Shown here piece by piece: positions 1 to 10,727 of a stretch of DNA of 64,000 nt. Under the pieces are notes generated by a model. That model saw nothing but the letters and a program-made list of their open reading frames with translations, was not told the origin of the DNA and did not search any database. Positions within the stretch are counted from its first letter, which is position 1. The number at the start of each line of letters is the position of its first letter. Origin of the DNA: Antilocapra americana (Eukaryota; Chordata; Mammalia; Artiodactyla; Antilocapridae). The position numbers and the translations under genes are program-made. Location of the stretch: NCBI GenBank assembly GCA_007570785.1, contig ML662442.1, positions 61,852,217 through 61,916,216 on the forward strand. The letters are read 5' to 3'.

Positions 1-126
1 AGAGTTTAAAAGATCGACACTGCATCTTTGCTGTTGGGTAAAAAAATGTCTAGTTAATGTGCAAAGATTAAAAGCTGAGATTCTAGGAAGATGGTAAGCT
101 AAATTAGATGTTTTTCCTTTTCACTT
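1..126. other. Unassigned AT-rich sequence
   Basis: No coding frame, RNA gene or repeat family is recognised before the first SINE. Confidence 0.5.
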
Positions 127-131
127 CCTAC

Positions 132-400
132 CTGCTGCTGCTGCTGCTAAGTCTTGTCAGCCATGTCCGACTCTGTGTGACCCCATAGATGGCAGCCCAC
201 CAGGTGCCCCCGTCCCTGGAATTCTCCAGGCAAGAACACTGGAGTGGGTTGCCATTTCCTTCTCCAATGCATGAAAGTGAAAAGCGAAAATAAAGTCGTT
301 CAGTCATGTCTGACTCTTAGTGAGTCTGTGGACTCACAGCCTATAGGCTCTTCCGTCCATGTGATTTTCCAGGCGAGAGCACCGGAGTGGGTTGCCAGTA
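132..400 (-). mobile_element. Bov-A2 SINE (two Bov-A monomers), antisense
   Basis: The plus strand starts with a (CTG)n run, which is the complement of the (CAG)n tail of Bov-A2. Two related blocks follow, each reading as the complement of the Bov-A core: 'GTCCGACTCTGTGTGACC' in the first, 'GTCTGACTC' in the second, and 'GAGTGGGTTGCCA' closing both. Bov-A2 is a non-autonomous ruminant SINE mobilised by BovB. The open frame at 244-432 lies within this element and is not a gene. Confidence 0.9.
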
Positions 401-715
401 CCTACCTACTTCATCAAAACTGTCTTTCCTGACTCAATGGCTGCAAGAACCCATGGAACAGCTGGGTGAAAATGAAGCCTTCATTTCTCCCACTCTCATG
501 GGGTAAGTGGCCCAGCATCACTAAAGGAACCTTGGGCTAGATTGCTAATCACCAAAATCTGTAGAGATCTTGGCCCTTTAGAGATTAGTGGAAACCCAGT
601 GGAAGATCACCACATTTGTAGGTGTTGTTTCCATTCGTTTCCAAAGGGGAAATAACATTTTCCAAAGGGGAAATAATAAAGTAAAAGAGAATTGGACCGT
701 CCTCAGATGTCTTTC
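401..715. other. Unassigned sequence with a short direct repeat
   Basis: No gene or repeat family is recognised. A 17-bp word, TTCCAAAGGGGAAATAA, occurs exactly twice (639-655 and 660-676) with a 21-bp period, as expected of replication slippage. Confidence 0.5.
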
Positions 716-853
716 CGGAGAAGGCAATGGCAACCCTCTCCAGTACTCTTGCCTGGAAAATCCCATGGATGGAGGAGCCTGGTGGGCTGGCGTCTATGGG
801 GTCACACAGAGTCGGACATGATTGAAGCGACTTAGCAGCAGCAGCAGCAACAG
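716..853 (+). mobile_element. Bov-A monomer SINE with target-site duplication
   Basis: A sense Bov-A monomer runs from 'GAGAAGGCAATGGCAACC' to a (CAG)n tail. It is bounded by a perfect 12-bp duplication, CAGATGTCTTTC, at 704-715 and 854-865. The duplication sets the insertion limits and indicates endonuclease-primed insertion. It is a single monomer, unlike the dimer at 132-400. Confidence 0.92.
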
Positions 854-865
854 CAGATGTCTTTC

Positions 866-1234
866 ATGTACCCAAGTCTGGGAGAGAATGACAAGTGCAA
901 GAATTTCTAACTGCTGTTGGGCCTCTAATATATGTATCACTTTTACCACTTTGGTACTACGCAACCAGCTCTAAGTGCCACTGAGCAGGAAAAATAAAAC
1001 AAAACCAAAGACATCTAAAGGAGTCCAGCAACTAGAGAGGAAGACGGGTTATAAACAAAACTCAAGCCAGACAGGATTGAACTTCTGGATGAGGTAGATA
1101 ATAATTTGAACTGAAATCCAGAGTTCTAAGGAGATTCAGATACTTTTCAAGAAGTCTTTTGAAGCTAAAGCAAAGAAACAAACAAAAATAAAATCTACTG
1201 TTTCCCTTCAAAAGAGAGAAAAAAAAAAACTTTT
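866..1234. other. Unassigned sequence
   Basis: No gene or recognisable repeat. A short A-rich run lies at about 1215-1230, just beyond the exon-like frame that follows on the minus strand. Confidence 0.5.
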
Positions 1235-1251
1235 CTAACTGAAGAATTTAC

Positions 1252-1564
1252 CAGAAGAATTGAACATAACGGAGACTGTGATGTGTTCCACACAGCCTGA
1301 CCCTTCTTTGTCCTGGGCATGTAGGTGGATTACATTCCCCGGCCCTTTCGCCCTAATGAATACCCTCACTAATACAGCTCTTGCTAATGGAGTGTGACTA
1401 GAAGTGATGTACACCAGCTCCAGAACTGACAAACTTCTAATGGTGATGTCTATTCTTTCCCCATTTGCTGGCTGAATGGAGATGTCTAAGGTGACCTGGG
1501 AAACTTTATGTTGAAGATAACAAGTTTCTGCCAAACAGGTTTGATTGAGCAGAGCAGACTCCCC
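1252..1564 (-). CDS. Exon-like open frame of unknown product
   Basis: The minus strand holds an open frame from about 1585 down to a stop near 1235. It is 116 codons from stop to stop, with no ATG at its head; a TTG lies at 1534. The peptide has two NxT/S glycosylation sequons (NQT near the start, NSS near the end), three cysteines and alternating hydrophobic residues, as in a beta-sandwich segment of a secreted protein. The start of the frame follows an AG (1566-1565, acceptor-like, with a weak pyrimidine tract). Its end contains CTG|GTAAAT (GT at 1251-1250, donor-like), which would give a 313-bp exon. I do not recognise the family. A chance open frame or a fossil exon or processed fragment is equally possible. 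A CHR SINE sits immediately upstream on this strand. Confidence 0.3.
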
Positions 1565-1615
1565 CTGACTTTTACCACTTACACTTTATGTGATCAAGAA
1601 ATACACTGCAGTTCT

Positions 1616-1933
1616 TCTGTCGTGGTTCAGTGGTAAAGAATCTGCCTGCCAATGCAGGAGATACAGATTCGATCCCTGATCTGGAAGATCCTATATACCT
1701 CGGAGCAACTAAGCCCGAGTGCCACAACTTCTGAGCCTGTGCTCTGGAACCTGGGAGCTGCAGTTACTGAAGTCCAAGCACCCTAGAGCCTGTGCCTCAC
1801 AACAAGAGAAGCCAGTGTGATGAGAAGCTGGAGCACCGCCACTAGAGAGTAGGTCCAGCTTGCTGCAACTAGAGAAAAGCCCGCACAGCAATGAAGAGCC
1901 AGCATGGCCATAAATAAATAAAATAAAGAAACC
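1616..1933 (+). mobile_element. CHR-2-type tRNA-derived SINE
   Basis: The tRNA-like head is 'GGTTCAGTGGTAAAGAATC', with a box B-like 'GATTCGATCCC'. It is followed by degenerate repeats of the 'GAGCCTGTGCTC' kind and an (AAATA)n tail. Flanks CACTGCAGTTCT (1604-1615) and CATTGCAGTTGT (1934-1945) match at 10 of 12 positions and are the likely target duplication. The tRNA-like head is a SINE promoter relic, not a tRNA gene. Confidence 0.85.
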
Positions 1934-1945
1934 CATTGCAGTTGT

Positions 1946-3221
1946 CTTAAGCAACTCCTCATCTTTATACGTATGCCTTAAGTAAACATTAATAAATACA
2001 TTGACCTGAAAATTAGTGGCTTGAAAGATCAAAGGAAAGAAATATCTCAGTGTACACATTATAAAAATAGATTTATGGAAATTTTAGGACATTTGGAAAG
2101 TGACTAATATGTGAAAAAATGGAGTTCTGGAAGGAGAAAAAAGAACAGGTAAATGATTAAGCCAACAATAAAAAACTTCCTAGAGATGAAGAGAGACCCA
2201 AGAGAACTTAATGATGTTCAAGTAGAATTGAGGAGAAAATATATACACCTAAGGATTTCATGGTAGAATGTTTTTTTTAAAAGATCCTTATAAACTTTTA
2301 TCCATAAAAATATTCTTACAAAGGAAAGAGAAATCTATTAATGGATTTCTCATCTATAAAAGGTAATATAGAAGAGAGTGGAGTAACATCTTGAAAGGAG
2401 AAAGTCTTCAAGCCAGGAATCTTAACGTGTTCACAAAAGATACTCATATTTCAGAATGTAGGAAAGATATTTATGATTATGCAAATGGTGGAGGATATGC
2501 TGCATTAGAAGAAAAGAACTGAGAAAGCAACATATTCAAACCACAAGTAAAATAGAAAAGACCTTGACACAGAGAGGAGAAGAGGATTTAGAGCTAAATC
2601 TATGTGAATGATAATATCTTACTGCTTGGACTGTTAATGTAGTGTTAATTATGGAGTCTTGAAAACAAAGGGATATATGAGGACTGAATATTAGCCTACA
2701 ACCTAAAGTACACCATTTGAGCAAAACCTGAGAGTTTATAGTGGATAAGAGGAAGAAAAGTAAAAGCATTTAAATAGTTTTATCTAGGGGCATATAAAAG
2801 AGAGAAAAATTGACCTCCCATTTTTATTAGGTTGCAATCTTTTTATTAATGTGTCACTGACAAAATTTTTCAGTGTCATACGTCCAACTCCAGTTTTTCC
2901 ACAAGCCTTTTAATTGCATGATTTTGCAAAAGAGTCATTTTTAGAAATTAATATGTTGAGTTAAAGAATTGACTGCATTTTACGTTTTCTTTCCTTTTCT
3001 CTTTTCCTTATTTCTACTGGTTAGAGGCTTATGATTCATTTCATTATTTATTCACATTAATTGATATGTTCCATATTTTCCCACTTTTAATAGTTACATT
3101 AATGAGGCTCTTAATCAGATAATGTATTTTTCTTACCTCTCTACTATTAAAAATTAGATGGCAAGTCTTCTCTTGACAGAGATGCTCTTATTCAATCTTC
3201 CTTTCTCGTCTTTACTTTCTT
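1946..3221. other. Unassigned AT-rich stretch
   Basis: About 1.3 kb without a recognised gene. The open frame at 2536-2769 has no recognisable domain. The segment at about 2380-2420 faintly resembles L1 ORF1 but too weakly to call. Confidence 0.4.
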
Positions 3222-3512
3222 TCTTTAAAAAAAATTATTTATTTATTTTTGGTTGCAGTGGGTCTTCATTTCTGCTTGGGCTTTTCTCTAGTTGCGGAGA
3301 GTTGGGGCTACTCTCTAGTTTCAGTGTGTGGGCTTCTTTTTGCAGAAGCTTGTCCTGTTGTGGAGCACAGGCTCCAGGAGCATGGGCTTCAGTAGTTGTG
3401 GCACATGGGCTTAGTTGCTCTGCAGCCTGTGGGATCTTCCCAGACCAGGGACCTAACCTGTGTGTCCCTTGTGTTGGCAGGCAGATTCTTATCCACTGTA
3501 CCACTGAAGTCC
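3222..3512 (-). mobile_element. CHR-2-type tRNA SINE, antisense
   Basis: The plus strand starts with an AAATAA/T-rich run and 'GGTTGCAGTGGGTCTTC'. It continues through 'GGGCTTCAGTAGTTGTGGC' and ends at the complement of the tRNA-like head ('CAGATTCTTATCCACTG'). This is the reverse orientation of the copy at 1616-1933. The overlapping open frames of 89-144 codons are translations of the SINE and its flank. Confidence 0.88.
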
Positions 3513-4195
3513 TTATTTTTACTTCCTTTAATTACCACTCCCTCCCACCCCCACCCCCACCACCCCACCACAACAGGCACAAACCACCATGAGCTGCAGG
3601 GTTTAGTGAATGAAGTCTTAGTATATAAATTGTACTTTCTATTTGTGAGAAAGTTTGTTCTCAGTTGTTACGCTATTTGGTCTTTAATTCATATACTCAA
3701 CAGTCTTTCGGTTTTTTCTATTTCTTTAGACTTTGTTTTTATTTTATTTTCACAGCATTTGAAGTCATTCCCAGCATAGACTTTATTTTTGCTAAATTGT
3801 CTCTGATGATCCACAATGTGGATTCCCTTATGTTTCTTGCTTGGGAGACACATGTTTTCCCTTCTTTCTTTCAGAACACTTGATTTTGAGATTTTCTACA
3901 GTACTTAAATCTTTTCTTTTACACGCTGTACTTACAGGTTTTTGAACCTGGATGCTTAGCCATCTTTGGAATGTTAAAAGAACATTTTTTTTTTTAACGT
4001 GGAGAAGTTCTTAATTCAAAAGAATAGAAAGTCAGTAGGATTACACACACTGTGGACTGATGTAGCCAACATATGTCCCAGTTGTTAGCATGGTGTGTTT
4101 TGTGTGTTGGTTATATGGCTCGTTCAGCCAGTACAGCAGTCTGCCTTTACTTAGGGTTTTTGAAAATATTTATGAATGATTCATAAGCAAACAAA
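3513..4195. other. Unassigned sequence with C-rich simple repeat
   Basis: An imperfect (CCCCCA)n tract lies at about 3538-3572. The remainder is T-rich and shows no gene or family I can name. Confidence 0.45.
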
Positions 4196-4335
4196 ATTTA
4201 TTTATTTATTTGGCTGCTTCCAGTGTTCCTTGTGGCACATAGGGTCTTCATTGTGACACGTGGGCTTCTCTGTTCGCCGTGTGTGGGCTCTAGAGCATAT
4301 AGGCTCAGTAGTTGCGACATGAAGGCTTAGTAGCA
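4196..4335 (-). mobile_element. CHR-type tRNA SINE fragment, antisense
   Basis: It begins with a (TTTA)n run and 'TTTGGCTGC', then 'GGGTCTTCATTGTGACACG', 'GTGGGCTC' and 'GGCTCAGTAGTTGCGACA'. The tRNA-like head is missing, so this is a 5'-truncated SINE lying antisense. Confidence 0.78.
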
Positions 4336-5317
4336 TAAAATCTATTTTATGTCCAATTTTTTCCCTATTATATCAGTCATGCTGGAACAAATTCCTGTTT
4401 TAAAATAAGCACTGTTGCAGAACTGATGTAACATAAGGAATGAAATGTTATATCTGTCATTACATTAAATGTTAATTGAAATCTCCCTTTACAAAAAAAG
4501 AGATCATCAAATGTACAAAAAAAGCACAGCCATGTACTAACATTATAGGAAACACATTATAGCAAATATATGAGCAGAGAGAAACAAGGTAAATTTAAAT
4601 AAAATATAGCAGGAATAACATTATATTAGAGAAGTTGAAATTCAAAGACAATGACTAATCAGGATAAAGAGTGATTATATAATAACAAAATTTCTATTAT
4701 GAAGGAGATATGCTGATTGTAAACTTTTGTGTACCAAACATACAAATCAATATATAAGCTAAAATCTATAGGAAAATAAAATCTATTATAATTTATATTT
4801 ACAATGAAACTTCAGTATACCATTTTCAATTTCAAATAGATTTGGTAGGGGAAAAAGTTGTTTTGAAAAAAACAATGTATGTATATGTACATATACACAC
4901 AGAAATGTATATGTAAATAATCATAAGTGTTACATTTTTATATCCCTTAGGTAGAGAAAATATTCTAGATCAATCTGAAATTTTAACATATGGGTTAAAA
5001 AATGATTTCAATATTAGAAAAAGAATCTTACAATTGATCAAATAATTAGTACACTATGATAAAGGTTTTATTTTAGGAATGGATGATGATTCATTATCAG
5101 GAAATCTGCTACCAGAATTTAATACATGATTTATTATAAAACAAACTTAAAGAAAATAAATTTATGGACTTCTAACAAAACTTTTTAAACAAATCAGAAA
5201 AAACTACATTAAGATTTAAAAGTTCATCTACCAAAAACACAGATGGAGTCTATTTCTTTTCTAAATAATGAAATACTAAATATCTCTTAAAAAATCATTG
5301 AGGGTATGTTTCTAATG
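4336..5317. other. Unassigned, very AT-rich stretch
   Basis: Nearly 1 kb of AT-rich DNA without a long open frame. A small TATG/TACA-rich patch lies at about 4875-4905. The start of the L1 fragment that follows may extend leftwards into this stretch beyond what can be recognised. Confidence 0.4.
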
Positions 5318-5858
5318 AAAAATTGGACAAAGGACATGAATAGGCAATTCATAGGATGGCACATCTTAAAGGTCAACAAAAAAAACCAAAATGATTGGAC
5401 TCACTAAAAGTCAGGGAAATGCAAACTAACAATAAGATGTCATTATAGCCTGATTATATCAGCCAAAATAAAAGAGACTCAAATCTTTCTACTACTTGCT
5501 GTGATATAAAGAAAACTGTATTTTCAAAAATTGCTAGTAGATATATGAATTACTGATATTTTTGGGTTAGGACAGTTGTTATAATAAAAAAGGAAAAATG
5601 CCTCACATACCCTTTGATCTATCAATCCCATTCTGGGTATTTCAACCAGAGAGTTAAAGTATGAATATTTAAAGATGTTTAATTAAGCAAAAAAAATTGG
5701 GAGGAAAATGAATATCCATTATAATGGTTTGAACTATGCTATCTGCATGTAATGCAGTTATAAAAATGTATTAGAGCTATATCAAGATACTTTGCAGAAT
5801 TTTCATGAGGCAGTTTTGGGTGAAAAGGAAAGCAGAAAAATGTATATAATACACTTTT
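5318..5858 (+). mobile_element. Old L1 (L1M-type) 3'-region fragment
   Basis: Ordered landmarks of the L1 ORF2 end are visible: 'GACAAAGGACATGAATAGGC', 'TCAGGGAAATGCAAACTAA', 'CATTCTGGGTATTTCAACC', and an 'AATGAATATCCATTATAATGG' type segment (split by small changes). All are sense and heavily diverged, with many stops, so no ORF survives. Confidence 0.75.
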
Positions 5859-5987
5859 TGTTTTCCTTTCTCTTGCTTGGTTTTAGCAAAGTGGGAAGCA
5901 TGGATGCTAGGAGAGAAACTGGGAAATTTTATTGAGTGACTTCTCTTTTAGACAAGAGTTAACATTTCACTGTTGGAAGCTTACAAA

Positions 5988-6140
5988 TCTGTCAAGGAAG
6001 TATTATTAGCTCCATCCTACAGATGGAGGTATGGAGATTCAAAAAGTTTAAATAATTTGTTCAAGGTAAAAAAAGACCCACTTAGTTGCAAAGCTAAGAT
6101 ATACACTGCAAAGTTCTGCTCCCAAAACTTTTGATTACAG
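5988..6140 (-). mobile_element. MIR SINE fragment, antisense
   Basis: The order 'CTACAGATGGAGG', 'TTTAAATAATTTGTTCAAGG', 'CTTAGTTGCAAAGC' follows the reverse complement of the MIR core (fall to zero of the 'ACAGATGAGGAAACTGAGGC ... CAAGGTCAC' segment). It is strongly diverged, as expected of a mammal-wide element. Confidence 0.6.
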
Positions 6141-6495
6141 TTTCAGTAAAGTCAGAAGAGAATTAAATTATGTGCCCTTTGGAAGTTGTATGCATAGGCA
6201 TGTACTTGGGGAGTGTTTGGAAAGATAATTCTCTTGAAGTTTCTTCTCATATCTTAAAAATTTGTATAAATTTTTATTTCATTCCTTACATGTTAATTAG
6301 AATATAAGAACTGGAGGTTTAAAACTTACAAAAATTTAAATACAAAGAAGAATATTAAAAGCAACAAATAACATGCAAGGGAATACATTAAAGTTATGTA
6401 TTATACATATACACAATAATATACATACTATACACAATATGTATTATACATACATATACACAATAATATACATATTATATACAATACAGCTTAAA
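6141..6495. repeat. AT-rich stretch with imperfect TATACA tandem repeat
   Basis: Between about 6395 and 6488, units such as TATACACAATAATATACATA recur irregularly. The tract directly abuts the L1 ORF1 remnant at 6496. The left part of the stretch (6141-6390) holds nothing recognised. Confidence 0.6.
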
Positions 6496-6715
6496 GTTAT
6501 CAGCTGATTATTCAGTAGAAACTCTGCCCTCTGGAAGGGAGTGGCATGATTAAAGTGATGAAAGCGAAAAGCTTGCAACCAAGAATACTCTTCTCAGCAA
6601 GGCTCACGTTCAGATTTGAAAGAGAAATCAAAAGCTTTATAGACAAGGAAGCGCTAAGAGAATTCGGCACCACCAAGCCAGCTTTCTAGTAGATACTGGA
6701 GGAACTTCTCTTGGG
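6496..6715 (+). pseudogene. L1 ORF1p C-terminal domain remnant
   Basis: One frame reads LQPRILFSARLTFRFEREI followed by KSFIDKEALREFGTTKPAF, the signature end of the mammalian L1 ORF1 RNA-binding protein. The preceding bases match the 'LSADYSVETL' part of the same domain after a frame shift. Two stops follow 'KPAF'. L1 ORF1p coats L1 RNA as a trimer; this copy is a dead, 5'-truncated fragment. Confidence 0.78.
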
Positions 6716-6998
6716 CATAATTAGGAAGCTCATAATATCAGGAACTGGAGTGGTGGCAAACTTGTGCTGTGCGTATCTAGTAACCAGATATATGCATCCA
6801 CTGTATTTCTTTTACGACATTGTTTCAAATGAATTTTTTATATATCACACGTCAAATTATGTAGTTTTATCACATATATATTTCATTTTTAGTGACACAT
6901 GACAGTTTTATATTATAATATCCTCACATTAATAGAGAAGGTATTTCTTTCTTAAAAAATAAAAGCAGAAAGCAACCGAGAATTTTGAGATTCAGTCT
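6716..6998. other. Unassigned sequence
   Basis: AT-rich, and it may continue the L1 fragment downstream of ORF1. The 63-codon open frame here has no recognisable domain. Confidence 0.4.
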
Positions 6999-7013
6999 TG
7001 TCCAAGGTCACAT

Positions 7014-7208
7014 GTGTGCGTGCATGCTAAGTTGCTTCAGGTATGTCAGACTCTTTGTGACCCTATGTACTGTAACCTACCAGGTTCCTCTGTCCGTGGG
7101 ATTCTCTAGGCAAGATTACTGGAGTGAATTGCCATGCCCTCCTCCAGGGGATCTTCCTGACCGAGGGATTGAACCTGCATCTCTTGCATTGCACCACCTG
7201 GGATGCCC
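7014..7208 (-). mobile_element. Bov-tA SINE, antisense, with 15-bp target duplication
   Basis: The plus strand reads as the complement of Bov-tA, from 'GCTAAGTTGCTTCAGG' through 'GAGTGAATTGCCATGCCC' and 'GGGATTGAACCTGCATC' to 'CACCACCTGGGATGCC', the inverted tRNA-like head. A perfect duplication TGTCCAAGGTCACAT flanks it at 6999-7013 and 7209-7223, fixing the borders. Confidence 0.95.
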
Positions 7209-7223
7209 TGTCCAAGGTCACAT

Positions 7224-9539
7224 AAGTCCATCCAAAGTTTGAACCAGTCACAGATGTGATCTTTGGTTCTCTCCACTCTGATTTCAAAGTAGAGACTTTT
7301 TCACTTTCCCTATTTTAATTTTAGAGTTCTGGCAGAATGGAAGAAGCATAAAGAAAATGGTTCATTGCTTCCCCTGGTATACAGTTTATCTTGTGAGAAT
7401 TTATGGTAGGTAGTATTTGAGAACTGCAGTATAGGGCCTGCATGGCAATTCTTGCAGCATCTCTACTGTCGTATGTCATCACATTTTCTTGTTTGCCACA
7501 CTGTAAATCAGCTTTGCAAATAGCCACTCATGCAGGGAAGTAACACTTTACACTGAATAGTATAGTACTCTCCAATTTTGAATGTGGTTTAGTAAGCTGT
7601 ATCTGCTAAATATATTGCATTTTTATCATTGTCATCTCCAAACCACAGTATTAACACTCATATGGTGATCAAAGTAGTCTCAAAACTCTTTGAGCGAACA
7701 AGTGATGCTGTTGTGGTACCTACCACTGTGTTAAACAGGATGGATATAGGTAATTAATAATTTTTAGGATATCTAAATTGGTAGAAAACCTTCACCCCAA
7801 GTTGGGAAATATAAATAAATGAAAATGATGTAATGTGGTGAGACGCAGCAGAAAAGTATACTTGGCAGAAAGCAGAACAAATAAACAAAACACAAACTGG
7901 GAGCTCTTTCAGAAGTTTTGAGCTGATCCAAAAGAGTGTATTCATATCCAAAAGTATGAATGCCCAGGGTAAGGCCCTGCAAAGAGCAGTGACTGTGTAT
8001 GTGTTTATGGTTTTAAAAGCTAGAAGTAGCTTGTGCCCATGGCTATGACATCTTCTGGTAGGTGAGAAGCTGCACGAGTCAGGAGGGAGCATTGGATCAG
8101 CCCGCAGCCTCCCAGTTCTGTCTAACGAGCTGGTCAGGTCTGTTGCAGGCTACTGGGAAGCTGCAGTCAGCCTAATCAAGGTCCTGGGGAGGGACTAAGC
8201 AGGTGGTTTGATCTAAAGACTTGAACTGGCTCAAAGTCAAGTAGGTCAGACAGGGTTGGGCAGAGGCAAGCATGACAAGAGCTCCAAGAACTTGTGCCTC
8301 TTGAGAGGGGACGCCTGACCTCTGAGATCTTTTTGACTAAGGGCTGCTCTGTTTTTCTTTGCCTTTCCTACGTTCCTATGAAGTGGTATTCTCAAGTCTA
8401 AAATTTTCAAAAATTGGGAAAAGCCCTGTTACCTGGAAGAAATATCATAATCTTTGGTCCCCCAGGAAAATTCGTTGTGTCCTGAATCAGAACATGTTAG
8501 TGATCTTTGCCCTCAGTGGTAAAATCATTCCTCGGTGCTGGGAAAGGTGGAGTGGAGTTTGTGTTAGTGAAAGGGGAATCTTAAAGCCAAGGATGCATCT
8601 GTACTTAAGCAGTAAAACCCTAACCTGAGAGATCCGTAAACTCTGCAGCTTTCCTTACTTTCCCTTGACTTTGTCAGCTCCTTTATTTAAAAAAGATGAT
8701 GTGGGGCAGACTGATAAGATAGGTTCCTCTGAGTATATCCATTCTCTCTTCAGCCTGACTATGGTTGACAGTTTATGTAACACTAACTCTGAATAGGTGG
8801 AACTGAAAGTTGTCAAATTCATACTTTTTACAGAACTTGTTGCATATGCAAAACCAGTCAGGCTCAGGTTTTTAGACAGTGGACATTGGTTTACAGTTTC
8901 TGATGCTTTAAATACCATCCTGGTATTACCTTGGCATAGAAGTGTGATAGTGTGAGTGCTGGGCCATTTTTAATGCATAGTAATGAAGTGTCTCTCACAA
9001 GATTAACTTTATTATTATCCTTCAGGATAGCCATGAGATATTTTAAACACTATTTTTCTTTTCTCTCCTGTCAACTCTAATGGAAAGGAGTCTTAGCTAA
9101 CTTTTCATATTTACCTTAATTTCTGGGCAACTCCATCAAAACTTTGACATTTGGAATAGGCCCAAAAGCTCCTACATTTACAGAATGGACAATAAGCTTA
9201 TGATAATTATTACTCCAAGTAATTGCACAACCTGAAAATATATATGGAATTTAAAGGAATGTACTTAAAATATTAAAAAAAAAACCCATCTAGATACATC
9301 TGAGGAATATCCATGCCACTTGAAAGTATTTCTCAAACATTTTCATGTTTCAGGTGTGAAAGCTTTGGTCAGTGGACAGCTACTAGACAATTTCTAAGCA
9401 GAGAAGTAAGAAAGACTAAGAGGAGATAAAAGAGGTCCTTCTCTTACTTCTTCATAAGATATCTTCATTATCCTATATATTTTTTCCTTATGATGCTTGT
9501 TAAGAATTATATGTATTTAAGTGAGTAATGCTTGTTTCC
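7224..9539. other. Unassigned unique-looking stretch
   Basis: About 2.3 kb with no recognised repeat or gene. Open frames of 60-112 codons occur on both strands (for example 7754-8092 minus and 8359-8628 plus) but show no domain and contain no supportive splice context. The part at about 8090-8340 is noticeably more GC-rich than its surroundings. Confidence 0.45.
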
Positions 9540-9690
9540 TCAGATGGAGTATAAAATCTTACATAGGGGCAAGAACCTTGCTTGTTTTCCTCATCTTGAA
9601 TCCTCCATGTACTGTTCATGATACACAGAGCCTGTGTAAGGTGAGAACTTAATACATTTTTTGTGAAAGAATAAGTGAATGGAAGAACGA
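9540..9690 (+). mobile_element. L2 LINE 3' end, sense
   Basis: The order 'GGGGCAAGAACCTTGCTTGT', 'CTTGAATCCTCCATGTA', 'ACACAGAGCCTGTGTAAGGTG', 'AATAAGTGAATGGAA' follows the terminal L2 sequence (gcaaggactttgtct ... gaatgaatgaa). Divergence is high. Confidence 0.55.
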
Positions 9691-10727
9691 ATAATTCAAG
9701 TGGATAATTAGAGGGTTAGACAATGAAGGGAATAAGTCAGGGATACCAAAGAAGGTTAGCAGAGTTGATCTTGAGTGATACACTAAAGGTTCTATGCTCT
9801 GTGCCCTGATTTATAACATATTGGGTACCAGTGACCTGAATGTCCAGGTGTTGGCCATGGCCAGGGATCATTGTGAGACCTTGGAGATGACTCTTTTCTC
9901 TGATTGTGTTGGTGGCAGTAAAGCTGTTGTCTTCCTGGATTCTGATTACACACTGTGTATACAGTAATTGTGTAACAGGCCAGGTGAGCTGTAAACAAAA
10001 GCTGTTTTCATTTCTTCAACTCCCTGTGCAATTCTTTAGCTTACGATGATAAACAACTTTGGCAGGCAGTCAGATGTTTTAAACATACTTTCACAGAGGT
10101 CATGAATACATCATTATTGTGATTCCACACATTTCATGGTAACTGTTAATTGTATGTTCAGTTGGAACAAATCAGAGCTGACCTGTCTAACTAGTTGGTT
10201 GTGTAATAATTAATACACATAATAATAAAAACATTAATGGATCATTTTAGCTAATAATAGCAAGTTTATCTTCCTTAAAAGGGCTACTTTTTTCTGAAAA
10301 TGATTTGTAATACAATTTATTCAGGCTAGTTTGTAGTCACTGAGTTTCCTTATGTTCTGTCTACTAGAAGCAATTTGTCTTCTTTTGTTAATAGGCTTAT
10401 AAATTTGAGTTTTAAAGCCAATTAAAGAGAAAATCACCAAATGAACTAAACCTAATTTATTTGACTAACTGGCTAGCTTTTACTTTTTCAAAATTAAAAA
10501 ACATGGAATTTTATGTCTTATTTTATCTTTAATGACTTTCATTGAGTACTTTAGATGTCAGTTTCTCTGTTACATAATATGTAGAATGCGATTAACCATT
10601 TAGTGATTATTCTCTTTATATTATGTTATAAGCTAAAGGATTGCAAATATGAATTATTCAAAACAAATCTGTTAAGGTATTTGTTTACTGTTTCTTGTTT
10701 CCCAGAACACTAAAAAAGTCTCAGTGT
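9691..10727. other. Unassigned AT-rich stretch
   Basis: No gene or repeat family recognised; the 68-codon open frame at 9792-9998 has no known domain. Confidence 0.45.

Noticed and set aside
2380..2500. Further L1 ORF1 fragment
   Set aside because: A few words resemble the ORF1 segment at 6496-6715, but the alignment fails after about 30 bases.
3158..3592. 144-codon open frame as a gene
   Set aside because: Most of it is the antisense translation of a CHR-type SINE.
7754..8092. 112-codon minus-strand frame
   Set aside because: No recognisable family; a second overlapping frame of similar length exists, which argues for chance.
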